The notes under the pieces were generated by a model. It was not told where the DNA came from. It saw only the letters and a program-made list of their open reading frames with translations, and ran no database searches. A stretch of DNA of 64,000 nt, taken from positions 16,494 through 80,493 of the forward strand of contig NZ_BIMF01000025.1 of the NCBI RefSeq assembly GCF_004000945.1. The letters run 5' to 3'. Positions 5,811 through 14,469 of this stretch are shown here, piece after piece (positions within the stretch are counted from its first letter, which is position 1; the number at the start of each line of letters is the position of its first letter). The translations under genes and the position numbers were made by a program. This DNA is from Paenibacillus lautus NBRC 15380 (lineage in GTDB: Bacteria > Bacillota > Bacilli > Paenibacillales > Paenibacillaceae).

Positions 5811-8528
5811 TTATTGGTTCGATGCGATCATTTGACGCAGTACCGTTTGGAGGATACCTCCATTATGGTAGTAGTCCACGTCCACCATGCTGTCAAGACG
5901 GGCGATGGCTTGGAACTCGAATTGGGTTCCGTCTTCGCGCGTAGCGACAACCGTCAATTCCTGGCCTGGCTTCACGTCGTTGCTGAGGCCTAGAATATCG
6001 AATGTCTCGCGGCCGTTCAGACCAAGGCTCTTCCAGCCATGACCTTCCTGGAACTGGAGCGGAAGAACGCCCATGCCCACAAGGTTGGAGCGGTGAATAC
6101 GCTCGAAGCTTTCAGCCAGTACAGCTTTGACGCCGAGGAGATACGTACCTTTTGCCGCCCAGTCACGGGAGCTTCCTGTGCCGTATTCTTTACCTGCGAT
6201 AACGACGAGGTTCTGTCCGCCTGCTTGATAATTCATCGAAGCATCATAGATGGACATCACTTCTTCCGTTGGCAGGTAAGTGGTTACGCCGCCTTCCGTA
6301 CCTGGAGCTACCTGGTTACGGATCCGGATGTTAGCGAAGGTACCGCGCATCATGACTTCGTGGTTACCACGGCGGGAGCCGTAGGAGTTGAAGTCTTTGC
6401 GTTCAACGTTGCGGTCGCTCAGATATTTGCCCGCTGGGCTGTTCGTTGCAATGTTACCCGCTGGGGAGATATGGTCCGTTGTAACGGAATCGCCCAAGAG
6501 AGCAAGCACGCGCGCTTCCTTGATGTCCTGGATGTCGTTCAGGCCGTTGGCGAGGCTTTCAAAGAATGGCGGGTTCTGGATGTAAGTGGATTGATCGTCC
6601 CACTCGTACAGTTCGCCTTCAGGAACAGGAATCTTGTTCCAACGCTCATTAGCGGTGAACACATTCTCGTACTTCTCACGGAAAGCGTCAGGGCTAACGG
6701 CTTGACCGATCGCTTCGCGGATTTCCGCACTCGTTGGCCAGATGTCTTTCAGATAGACGGGCTCGTTGTTCGGATCGTAGCCGATCGGATCGTTCTGCAT
6801 GTCGATGTTCACTGTGCCAGCCAGAGCGTAAGCAACAACCAGCGGCGGCGAAGCCAGGTAGTTGGCTTTGACTTGAGCATGCACGCGGCCTTCGAAGTTA
6901 CGGTTACCCGATAATACGGCGGCTACCGTCATGTCGTTGTCGGCAATCGCTTCGCTCACTTCATCCGGCAATGGGCCGGAGTTACCGATACAAGTTGCGC
7001 AGCCATAGCCTGCTACATAGAAGCCGAGAGCTTCCAGGTAGTGCAAGAGGCCGGACTTCTCAAGGTAGTCGGTTACGACGAGGGAGCCTGGAGTCAAGCT
7101 GCTCTTCACATAGCCGGGCTTTGTCAGGCCGCGTTCAACGGCTTTCTTGGCCAGGAGACCCGCGCCAAGCATAACGCTTGGGTTCGACGTATTTGTACAG
7201 CTGGTGATGGCTGCGATAACAACCGCACCCGTACCCATCTCGCTGGTAGAGCCGTCTTTATGGTTGACTTTAACGGTTTCTGCGATTTTCTCATCGCTGA
7301 GGCCGTATCCGCCTTTATCGATCGGCGTGCGGATAATATCGTTAAAGTTTTGTTTCATGTTGGTAAGCTCGATACGGTCCTGCGGACGCTTCGGTCCAGC
7401 CAAGCTCGGTACAATCGAAGCGAGATCTAATTCAATCACGTCGGAGAACTCAGGGTCCGGCGTATCTGCCGTACGGAACATGTTTTGCGCTTTGTAGTAG
7501 CTCTCCACGAGTTCAACCTGCTCATCGGAGCGGCCCGTATTGCGGAGATAAGCCAGCGTTTCGCTATCAACCGGGAAGAAGCCGATGGTAGCGCCGTATT
7601 CCGGAGCCATGTTGGCCACAGTTGCGCGGTCGGCCAGACTGATGTTAGCAAGGCCAGGACCGTAGAATTCTACGAATTTGCCTACAACGCCTTTCTTGCG
7701 GAGAAGCTCGGTTACCGTGAGGGCAAGGTCGGTCGCTGTTGCGCCTTCCGATAGGCTGCCTGTCAGCTTGAAGCCGATAACTTCAGGTGTTACAAAATAC
7801 AGCGGCTGGCCAAGCATGCCGGCTTCCGCCTCGATACCGCCTACGCCCCAGCCCACGACGCCAAGACCGTTGATCATGGTTGTATGGGAGTCCGTACCTA
7901 CGAGGGAATCAGGGAAAACAAGCGTTTCGCCGTCAACCGTCTTCGTAGCTGCTACGGAAGCAAGGTATTCCAGGTTAACCTGGTGAACGATACCTGTTCC
8001 CGGAGGAACCGCACGGAAGTTGTTGAATGCCGTTTGAGCCCAGCGGAGGAAGCGGTAACGCTCTTCGTTACGCTCAAATTCAAGCTTCATATTCGTTTCC
8101 AGAGCTTGGTCGGTACCAAAAGCGTCAACCATGACGGAGTGGTCGATAACGAGGTCAACCGGAACGAGAGGGTTGATCTGTTTAGGGTCGCCGCCGGATT
8201 TTTTAACGGTGTCACGCATAGCCGCAAGGTCTACGACGACCGGAACGCCCGTGAAGTCCTGCAATACGATACGGGCAGGAATGAACGGAATTTCCTTGTT
8301 GTTGTCGCGTGCTTCATTCCACTTGGACAAGAGTTTTACATGATCTTCGGTAATTGCGCGTCCGTCGAACTGACGCACGGCTGCTTCCAGCAGTACCCGA
8401 ATGGAGAAAGGAAGCTTGGATACACTGCCGTATCCTTGCTCTTCGAGCGCCTGCAGGCTGAAATAACGGTAACTTTTACCGCCCACCTCAAGATTGCGAG
8501 AGATGGAGAATTGATCCTTTGCTGGCAT
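5811..8528 (-). CDS. acnA: Aconitate hydratase (aconitase A)
   Basis: The 905-aa enzyme isomerises citrate to isocitrate in the citrate cycle and has the normal length of bacterial AcnA/CitB. The three [4Fe-4S] cluster cysteines are visible: C444 in 'TSCTNTSNPSVM', and C510 and C513 in 'GYGCATCIGNSGPL'. Other family blocks are 'VPPGTGIVHQVNLEYL', 'GTDSHTTMINGLGVVGWGVGG', and in the C-terminal swivel domain 'GKEYGTGSSRDWAAKGT'. Family knowledge: aconitases of this type can also bind RNA when the cluster is lost. AAGGAGG lies 7 bases before the ATG. The leader contains a palindrome shared with the IclR promoter, downstream of a good promoter, which suggests repression by roadblock. Confidence 0.98.
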   Translation of the reverse strand: MPAKDQFSISRNLEVGGKSYRYFSLQALEEQGYGSVSKLPFSIRVLLEAAVRQFDGRAITEDHVKLLSKWNEARDNNKEIPFIPARIVLQDFTGVPVVVDLAAMRDTVKKSGGDPKQINPLVPVDLVIDHSVMVDAFGTDQALETNMKLEFERNEERYRFLRWAQTAFNNFRAVPPGTGIVHQVNLEYLASVAATKTVDGETLVFPDSLVGTDSHTTMINGLGVVGWGVGGIEAEAGMLGQPLYFVTPEVIGFKLTGSLSEGATATDLALTVTELLRKKGVVGKFVEFYGPGLANISLADRATVANMAPEYGATIGFFPVDSETLAYLRNTGRSDEQVELVESYYKAQNMFRTADTPDPEFSDVIELDLASIVPSLAGPKRPQDRIELTNMKQNFNDIIRTPIDKGGYGLSDEKIAETVKVNHKDGSTSEMGTGAVVIAAITSCTNTSNPSVMLGAGLLAKKAVERGLTKPGYVKSSLTPGSLVVTDYLEKSGLLHYLEALGFYVAGYGCATCIGNSGPLPDEVSEAIADNDMTVAAVLSGNRNFEGRVHAQVKANYLASPPLVVAYALAGTVNIDMQNDPIGYDPNNEPVYLKDIWPTSAEIREAIGQAVSPDAFREKYENVFTANERWNKIPVPEGELYEWDDQSTYIQNPPFFESLANGLNDIQDIKEARVLALLGDSVTTDHISPAGNIATNSPAGKYLSDRNVERKDFNSYGSRRGNHEVMMRGTFANIRIRNQVAPGTEGGVTTYLPTEEVMSIYDASMNYQAGGQNLVVIAGKEYGTGSSRDWAAKGTYLLGVKAVLAESFERIHRSNLVGMGVLPLQFQEGHGWKSLGLNGRETFDILGLSNDVKPGQELTVVATREDGTQFEFQAIARLDSMVDVDYYHNGGILQTVLRQMIASNQ

Positions 8529-8590
8529 TGATGAACCTCCTTAAGTCATTTCATAAATCGAATAAAAACAGTTTGAGTTAAATCCTCTGT

Positions 8591-8609
8591 GGTTTCACTA
8601 GATGAAACC
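8591..8609 (-). promoter_or_regulatory. Palindromic operator candidate in the acnA leader
   Basis: GGTTTCA-CTAGA-TGAAACC is a perfect 7-bp inverted repeat with 5-base spacing. It lies about 18-36 bases downstream of the predicted acnA start site. Arms and spacing match the palindrome in front of the IclR gene (4492-4510). TTTCATAAAT occurs on both sides of it (about 8550 and 8613), which may add further binding half-sites. Confidence 0.6.
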
Positions 8610-8633
8610 TAATTTCATAAATTAACTACCTTA

Positions 8634-8662
8634 AGTATACCGTTTTCAACTCGCTGCGTAAA
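8634..8662 (-). promoter_or_regulatory. acnA promoter
   Basis: On the minus strand TTTACG and TATACT are spaced by exactly 17 bases, giving a start near 8627 and a ~100-base leader. The remainder of 8529-8844 holds no gene; the right half should carry the amidase promoter, which I cannot place with confidence. Confidence 0.65.
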
Positions 8663-8844
8663 GCATTTTTTATAGAAGAAAAGTATTTCAAAAAGGTGAA
8701 AACAAGCCCGTTTTTTACCCGAATGCTGTCGCTGTAATCCCGGTGTTTCTGTATTCTCTTGACCGAAGTTCATAGCCTGAAGATTTTCTTCATATAGTTG
8801 TGATAGGGAACAGCGTGAAAGGCAAGGTTAGAGGAGGAGAGTAG

Positions 8845-9867
8845 ATGAACAGTCTGAAGCAAGCAGAGAAGCCTTGGAAGCAAGCTCTATATATTTACGT
8901 CAATCAATATAACCAAAATCGCGTGGACTATTCTTCAGGCCTGAAAGAGCAGATTGTAGCGGATCTGAATTTCCTGGTAGAGAGAGGAGAAAGGCAGTTT
9001 CGGCTGCAGTCGTGGTATGCGCAGCGGGAGGTTACGCCGCTAAAGAGCGAGACTCGTGCCCGCCTCCTGCGCATTCTGAGGGAAACGGAGGATGATGTGA
9101 TCGCGGACGTGCGGCTCCACAGCGTATTTTATTATGAAAAAAGAGGGATGACGCACCGGGAAGATACGGTTTTTAGGGAGCGACTGACGCTGATTCGGGA
9201 CGGAGATGCGTGGTTGATCGTTGGCATCGAACGTCTGCAGGATGAACGCCATCCCCTGCAAAGAACCGATGTTCCGGCAGCAGGCGCGGAGGGGGCCGGA
9301 AGAGAGCCGTCCATTCCCTTTATGAACGGCCGCGTATACGCCGCCGGCAGCAGCCCGCGGTCCGGCCGTTACGAGCGTGAAGCCGCAGCTGCTTATGCCG
9401 ACCGTTGGTGGGATTCCGGGAATCCGGAGTTTGAGGAATTTGACGTGGATTGCACGAATTATATCTCCCAGTGCCTCTTTGCAGGCAAAGCCCCAATCCA
9501 CTATACTGGTAAAAGAGAAACGGGATGGTGGTACAAGGGATACGTAAACAAACGGGAATGGTGGAGCTACAGCTGGGCGGTATCGAACAGCTTTGCGCAT
9601 TATTTGAACGCCAGTACCTCGGGGCTGCGGGCCGAGCGGGTGGAGCGTCCCGAGCAGCTGATGCTGGGGGATGTCATCGTGTACGACTGGGACGGTGACG
9701 GCGCGTTTCAGCACAGCACCATCGTGACGGCGTTTGACGCGGGCGGCATGCCGCTGGTTAATGCGCATACGGTGTCCAGCCGTCATCGCTATTGGGACTA
9801 CCGGGATTCCTACGCTTGGAACGATAACACCGAATATCGGTTTTACCATATCCCCGATTATTTTTAA
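8845..9867 (+). CDS. Amidase-domain protein (Amidase_6 type)
   Basis: The 340-aa protein has no signal peptide. The N-terminal ~150 residues look like a separate helical/strand domain ending in 'DGDAWLIVGIERLQDE'. The C-terminal ~180 residues match the putative amidase domain: 'FDVDCTNYISQCLFAG' (likely catalytic Cys), 'SYSWAVSNSFAHYL', 'LMLGDVIVYDWDGDG' and 'FQHSTIVTAF' (His). This papain-like fold is common in Firmicutes and is thought to act on amide bonds of wall or signalling peptides; the true substrate is unknown. GAGGAGGAG precedes the ATG. D-Ala-D-Ala ligase follows 45 bases later, which fits a wall-related setting. Confidence 0.8.
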   Translation: MNSLKQAEKPWKQALYIYVNQYNQNRVDYSSGLKEQIVADLNFLVERGERQFRLQSWYAQREVTPLKSETRARLLRILRETEDDVIADVRLHSVFYYEKRGMTHREDTVFRERLTLIRDGDAWLIVGIERLQDERHPLQRTDVPAAGAEGAGREPSIPFMNGRVYAAGSSPRSGRYEREAAAAYADRWWDSGNPEFEEFDVDCTNYISQCLFAGKAPIHYTGKRETGWWYKGYVNKREWWSYSWAVSNSFAHYLNASTSGLRAERVERPEQLMLGDVIVYDWDGDGAFQHSTIVTAFDAGGMPLVNAHTVSSRHRYWDYRDSYAWNDNTEYRFYHIPDYF

Positions 9868-9912
9868 GATGACAGCATGTCATGCTGCAATACGGACAAG
9901 AGAGAGGTTAAC

Positions 9913-11007
9913 ATGGGACAGGATAAATTAACGGTAGGTTTAGTATACGGGGGGAAATCCGGCGAGCATGAGGTATCATTATCCACGGCATTCGCGGTCA
10001 TGAACGCTTTTGATTTTGATAAATATGAGATTGTTCCGTTTTATATTTCCAAGCAGGGTACCTGGAGAATCGGCAGCAAGCTGTCGGCTCCTTTTGCCCA
10101 GTTGGAAGAATTGAAGCTGGCTGAAGGGGAAGGCACGCAAACAGCGCTGAACGCCGTGTTCAGCAGATTGTATGGCCAAGAGACGCAGGCGGTGGATATT
10201 ATGTTCCCGCTGCTTCACGGGACGTTCGGCGAGGACGGAACGATTCAGGGACTGTTCGAAATGGCGGACATTCCTTATGTGGGAACCGGTGTGCTTGCGT
10301 CGGCAGCGGGGATGGATAAAGTCGTGATGAAGAAGCTCTTCGCCCAGGCGGGATTACCGCAATGCGAGTACTGTTATTTCAATCGTACCCAGTGGGAGCG
10401 GAGCCAGCATGAAGTGCTGAAGGATATCGAGGACAAACTCGGATTCCCGAGCTTCGTCAAGCCGGCTAACCTGGGTTCAAGCGTTGGGATATCCAAGGCT
10501 AAGGACCGGGAGCAGCTTAAGGCGGCGATTGAATCCGCGCTCCGGTTCGATGACAAGATCATCGTTGAAGAGTTCGTGGATGCGCGCGAAGTGGAGGTCA
10601 GCGTGCTCGGCAATGATGAGCCGATGGCATCCGTTCCGGGTGAAATTGTTTCTTCCAGTGAATACTACGACTATGCGGCTAAATATACGGATGGACAGTC
10701 ACAAATGCAAATTCCGGCCGAAATCGAGCCGGATACGGCTGATCGTTTGCGCGACCTCGCCATTACCGCGTTCAAAGCGATTGAAGGCGGCGGCATCACG
10801 CGGGCCGACTTCTTTGTCCGCCGCTCGGACGGCGCGATTCTGATCAATGAAGTGAACACGATGCCGGGCTTTACGCCGTTCAGCATGTACCCGCTCTTGT
10901 GGCGGGAAACGGGCGTATCCTACCGCGAGCTGCTTGACCGGATGATCGAGCTGGGCCTTGAGCGGTACAACCGTAAGCAATCCCTAATTTATGAGAACCA
11001 GGCGTAA
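9913..11007 (+). CDS. ddl: D-alanine--D-alanine ligase
   Basis: The 364-aa ATP-grasp enzyme joins two D-alanines for peptidoglycan precursors. Motifs are 'VYGGKSGEHEVSL' at the start, 'LLHGTFGEDGTIQGLFE', 'FVKPANLGSSVGISKA' (ATP loop), 'EYYDYAAKYTDG' with the Tyr residues usual in D-Ala-D-Ala-making forms, and 'INEVNTMPGFTPFSMYP' (Mg ligands). The start at 9913 is preferred because AGAGAGG precedes it, while the upstream ATG at 9877 has no ribosome site. The substrate-loop tyrosines argue against a D-lactate-type resistance ligase. Confidence 0.97.
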   Translation: MGQDKLTVGLVYGGKSGEHEVSLSTAFAVMNAFDFDKYEIVPFYISKQGTWRIGSKLSAPFAQLEELKLAEGEGTQTALNAVFSRLYGQETQAVDIMFPLLHGTFGEDGTIQGLFEMADIPYVGTGVLASAAGMDKVVMKKLFAQAGLPQCEYCYFNRTQWERSQHEVLKDIEDKLGFPSFVKPANLGSSVGISKAKDREQLKAAIESALRFDDKIIVEEFVDAREVEVSVLGNDEPMASVPGEIVSSSEYYDYAAKYTDGQSQMQIPAEIEPDTADRLRDLAITAFKAIEGGGITRADFFVRRSDGAILINEVNTMPGFTPFSMYPLLWRETGVSYRELLDRMIELGLERYNRKQSLIYENQA

Positions 11008-11105
11008 GCCGTCACAATAGGATATGAAACACCAGGGGGAGTCCGCGCTATTCAATACGGCTCCCCTTGAGTCTAATATTTTGGGATGAAAGGAAGATAC
11101 GTGAT

Positions 11106-11423
11106 ATGGGATTTCAAACCGAGTTCAATTCCGTTTGTAAGTTTAAGAGTGAGCAGGAGCTCTATGAGCTGCTGGAATACGGCCGCGGCAAAATGCTGAA
11201 GGATGGCCTTCGGGTATTTCCGACAGGACAGAAGGTCATTGCTTATACGCCGGATAACCAGGCGGTGGCGATCGTCCTGATCACCGCATGCGTATCGGAG
11301 ATTAACTTCCAGGGCCGCGAGGTCACTTCAGTCGAGCTGCAGCTGATTCGCAAATTGACCGATGAGGAAGCACGCGTACAGACAGCACTCGCTCAAGAAA
11401 TGTTCTTTGGAGACCATGCATGA
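11106..11423 (+). CDS. Conserved hypothetical protein, 105 aa
   Basis: The ATG at 11106 follows AAAGGAAG at 9 bases; an in-frame ATG at 11067 is less well placed. The protein is soluble, starts 'MGFQTEFNSVCKFKSEQEL', has a central strand pattern 'VFPTGQKVIAYTPDNQAVAI' and ends with an acidic helix. I cannot name a family with confidence. Its stop codon overlaps the start of uvsE by 4 bases (ATGA), so the two are translationally coupled and probably act or are regulated together. Confidence 0.75.
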   Translation: MGFQTEFNSVCKFKSEQELYELLEYGRGKMLKDGLRVFPTGQKVIAYTPDNQAVAIVLITACVSEINFQGREVTSVELQLIRKLTDEEARVQTALAQEMFFGDHA

Positions 11424-12421
11424 TTGTTCGTTTCGGTTATGTAGCCATGTCCACGGTTGTGCAGAATGCTTCACCTTCCAAGACGATGACCATGAAGAGT
11501 TTTATGAAGCTGAATGACCGTGAGGCCGGCTTGCACAAACTGGAGCGGATCGCGAATGAGAATCTACATAATACCCTTCGGCTTCTGAAGCATAACGCGG
11601 CTCACGATATCAAGGTGTACCGCTTCTCGTCCAAGCTGATTCCGCTGGCCACGCATCAAGATATGCAGGATTGGGATCCATTCCCGGCTTTGCGGGAAGG
11701 CTTTCAGGCCATTGGGGATTTTGTGAAAAAGCACGAGATGCGGGTATCTTTTCATCCGGATCATTTCACGGTGCTGAGCACACCGCGTCCTGAGGTGCTG
11801 GTCAACTCGATCCGTGATCTGGAGTCGCACGTCCATATGCTGCAGGCGATGGAGCTGCCTGCTTCCATGAAAAATAACATTCACATCGGCGGCGCCTATG
11901 GAGACAAGCCTTCGGCCTCGGCCCGATTCGTGGAACACTTCCATGAGCTTGAACCGCATATTAAGGAACGGCTGACTCTTGAAAATGACGACAAAACCTT
12001 TACAGCGCAGGAAACGCTGGCCGTATGCCAGCAAACGGGGCTGCCCATGGTGCTGGATATCCACCATCAGTGGGTCAATAACGATGGCGAGGCGCCTTGG
12101 GAACTGTGGCCGGATATTCTTCGCACCTGGGAGATGCCGCTTGCGCAGGCGGATTCGGACGAGGCGCAGCCGCTGCCGCCCAAGATTCACGTATCCAGTC
12201 CCAAGAGCCCTACCGATATCCGCAGCCATGCGGATGGGGTGGATGTCGTGCCATTGCTGGCGTTTTTACGGAATATTGCGGGGGCTACGCCGAAGGTGGA
12301 CGTTATGATTGAAGCAAAGATGAAGGACGGCGCTTTGTTTGATCTGATGAAGGATTTGGGAGATTATACGGCAGAGGGCGTAACCATTCTCGACGGTGCC
12401 TCCATCCAAGTGAACCCTTAA
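11420..12421 (+). CDS. uvsE: UV damage repair endonuclease UvsE
   Basis: The 333-aa protein is a UVDE-family TIM-barrel endonuclease that nicks 5' of UV photoproducts. Metal-site blocks visible are 'VSFHPDHFTVLSTP', 'IHIGGAYGDK', 'RLTLENDDKTF', 'MVLDIHHQW' and 'KIHVSSPKSP', and the N-terminal 'VRFGYVAMS' is typical. It begins inside the stop codon of the preceding small gene. A weak hairpin lies downstream at about 12520-12575. Confidence 0.95.
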   Translation: MIVRFGYVAMSTVVQNASPSKTMTMKSFMKLNDREAGLHKLERIANENLHNTLRLLKHNAAHDIKVYRFSSKLIPLATHQDMQDWDPFPALREGFQAIGDFVKKHEMRVSFHPDHFTVLSTPRPEVLVNSIRDLESHVHMLQAMELPASMKNNIHIGGAYGDKPSASARFVEHFHELEPHIKERLTLENDDKTFTAQETLAVCQQTGLPMVLDIHHQWVNNDGEAPWELWPDILRTWEMPLAQADSDEAQPLPPKIHVSSPKSPTDIRSHADGVDVVPLLAFLRNIAGATPKVDVMIEAKMKDGALFDLMKDLGDYTAEGVTILDGASIQVNP

Positions 12422-12519
12422 CCCGATAAGATGAGCTTGTTAACACTTGCAAGTTGATGGATTTTGGGTTACGTTGGAAGTATCCAAACAGAGATTCCCC
12501 TTAACACATGACATCGGAT

Positions 12520-12575
12520 AAAAAAGTTCGTTCTCGCCAAGCATTCAGGTGCACAGCATAGGACGGACTTTTATT
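12520..12575 (+). terminator. Weak hairpin after uvsE
   Basis: AAAAAAGTTCGTTC can pair, with G-U wobbles, with GGACGGACTTTTATT across a ~20-base loop. It separates uvsE from the inositol phosphatase gene. Confidence 0.45.
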
Positions 12576-12676
12576 GAAATAGGCGGAAATTTCGCTTAGC
12601 TGCCCTTTCGATTACAACAATGACTGAATAGGATGTAGGGATTGTCAAAAATCACTAGATTTATATAGAAAGTAGA

Positions 12677-13549
12677 GTGAGTGCTTTGAACGAGAATGAA
12701 AAGATTCCTTATGTTGTCAGCAGTAAGAGTTACACCGCAGTAGCCATTAATTGCGCCGCCAAAGCGGGAGAGTGGATTAAGAGCAAGCTCGGTACCGTCA
12801 AGCAGTTGAGCACCAAGTCTTCGGCACAGGATATCGTAACCGAGGTGGACAAAGGTGCCGAACAGATGATCCGCAAGCTGATTTTGACGCACTTTCCGGA
12901 TCATGCGATTCTTGGAGAAGAAGGGGTTGCCCCGGGTACCGATGCCTACAATAAGGCACTCGAGGACGCCAAGGACGAAGAGTATCTCTGGATTATCGAC
13001 CCTGTGGACGGAACGACGAACTATGTTCATGGATTTCCGTTTTACTCCGTGTCGATTGCACTGGCTCATCATGGAGAAGTCATTGTCGGCGTTATTTACG
13101 ACCCTTCCCGGGACGAGTTGTTTGTTGCGGAAAAAGGAAAAGGGGCCTACGTTCACGGCAACCCTACCTATGTTTCCAAGGAAGATCAATTGTCGGACAG
13201 CTTGCTGGCCACGGGCTTCCCGCTGGACAGCACGGTCAACCTGCCGCTGAATATGGCGGAGCTGCAGGCGCTGCTGCCGATGGTCCGTAATGTAAGAGCC
13301 GGCGGATCCGCTGCGCTTCATCTTGCTTATGTGGCTGCCGGCCGGCTCAGCGGATACTGGGAGCACGGCTTGAGTGCTTGGGACGTTGCCGCAGGCGCGC
13401 TATTGGTTCAGGAGTCCGGCGGTAAAGTAACCGATACGGAAGGAAAGTCATACGACCTGTCGGTCCGTCATTTGGCGGCAACCAACGGGCTGATTCATCA
13501 GCGTTTTCTGGATACACTAAAGGACGCGGGCGAAGCTTTGGTTCGCTAA
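12677..13549 (+). CDS. Inositol monophosphatase family protein
   Basis: The 290-aa enzyme has the Mg-dependent phosphatase signature: 'SSAQDIVTEVDKGAEQ', 'AILGEEG', 'IIDPVDGTTNYVHGFP' (metal-binding DPVDGT loop) and 'LSAWDVAAGALLVQESGG'. Family members hydrolyse inositol phosphate or related sugar and nucleotide phosphates, so the substrate cannot be named. The GTG start at 12677 has only a weak ribosome site (AGAAAG); a TTG at 12686 is an alternative. The small gene at 13612 follows after 62 bases. Confidence 0.92.
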   Translation: MSALNENEKIPYVVSSKSYTAVAINCAAKAGEWIKSKLGTVKQLSTKSSAQDIVTEVDKGAEQMIRKLILTHFPDHAILGEEGVAPGTDAYNKALEDAKDEEYLWIIDPVDGTTNYVHGFPFYSVSIALAHHGEVIVGVIYDPSRDELFVAEKGKGAYVHGNPTYVSKEDQLSDSLLATGFPLDSTVNLPLNMAELQALLPMVRNVRAGGSAALHLAYVAAGRLSGYWEHGLSAWDVAAGALLVQESGGKVTDTEGKSYDLSVRHLAATNGLIHQRFLDTLKDAGEALVR

Positions 13550-13611
13550 AAGCCCGGGACAACAGAGGATGCAGATCACTTACAACCGCTTGATAAAGGA
13601 GTGTGCTTACG

Positions 13612-13878
13612 ATGAATGAGAAGTCGGATCAGGATTTGGAGCGCCAGCTCAGCGAGATGTTAACGGACGGTGAAATGCAGAAGAAGGATCGGGAGAAGGA
13701 GGAGCGCAGGCTTCTCTCTCCGAAATACGAGATCCGGATTCAGACGCAGCTCGATCCCATTGTGGAAGAGACGCAGAAATACCGCAGCATGGCGAAGGAA
13801 GTGGATGGTCGCTATGACAAGTACATGGAGAAGGCAGTTAAGAAGGATAAGCCTGAGGATTCAGGTGAAGAAGCTTGA
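13612..13878 (+). CDS. Small charged hypothetical protein, 88 aa
   Basis: The ATG at 13612 follows TAAAGGAG at about 10 bases. Nearly half of the residues are Glu, Asp, Lys or Arg, with a helical, coiled-coil-like pattern ('DRYDKYMEKAVKKDK'-type repeats near the end). There is no membrane helix, cysteine or signal. I do not recognise a family. It is likely co-transcribed with the phosphatase gene and is followed by a strong terminator. Confidence 0.65.
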   Translation: MNEKSDQDLERQLSEMLTDGEMQKKDREKEERRLLSPKYEIRIQTQLDPIVEETQKYRSMAKEVDGRYDKYMEKAVKKDKPEDSGEEA

Positions 13879-13941
13879 TAGCGCTTTAAGGGATGATTCC
13901 GAAGCGGGCGCATATCTATTCATTAAATGCCGAATCAGGAA

Positions 13942-13974
13942 TGGACAGCATAGAGTGAGCTGTCCATTTTTTTT
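13942..13974 (+). terminator. Intrinsic terminator after the small charged-protein gene
   Basis: TGGACAGC and GCTGTCCA form a perfect 8-bp stem with a 9-base loop, followed by eight T residues. Confidence 0.9.
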
Positions 13975-13996
13975 ATGATAACTAGCCGAGATAACA

Positions 13997-14395
13997 TTGT
14001 TTAAGCTGGCTCAAGTTGGTGTGACTATGGTTGACCTTGTCCACATAGGGGGGAGATCGGTACGAGTTCGGCTTCAAATTTGTCATGTTCTGGGAGGCGC
14101 ATCAGGGGCAGCCTCCATGTTGCTATGGTGCATCCTTATCTTCTTCAACCCATATTCCGATGAGATCAGCTGGAAACCGGCCTTAACTACGTTTGTTATG
14201 CTGTTTCTTCCAGGCAGCTTGGCGATGCTCGGGGTGATGTATTCCTATCGGTTGCTGCTGCTGGTTGCTTTTGGATGGTCGATACTGCCAAGCCTGTATC
14301 TGGCAGCCACGCCTGGGATATTTGCTTGGTTTGGTGCTACATCCCTCGGCTATTTATTCACTTATCTTCTCATGAAACCTTATCGTCCTGGTTGA
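13997..14395 (+). CDS. Small integral membrane protein, function unknown
   Basis: The ~132-aa frame encodes about four hydrophobic helices: 'GAASMLLWCILIFF', 'ALTTFVMLFLPGSLAMLG', 'LLLLVAFGWSILPSLYL' and 'FAWFGATSLGYLFTYLL'. The start is uncertain: a TTG at 13997 and an ATG at 14027 are both possible and neither has a strong ribosome site. It lies between a terminator and the SGNH hydrolase gene. I do not recognise a family. Confidence 0.6.
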   Translation: MFKLAQVGVTMVDLVHIGGRSVRVRLQICHVLGGASGAASMLLWCILIFFNPYSDEISWKPALTTFVMLFLPGSLAMLGVMYSYRLLLLVAFGWSILPSLYLAATPGIFAWFGATSLGYLFTYLLMKPYRPG

Positions 14396-14469
14396 TACGG
14401 TACCATTCGCAGGTTGCCGGTGGTAAAATAAGGCTGTATCAAGATAATTGAAGTTAAGGGAGTGAAGGC

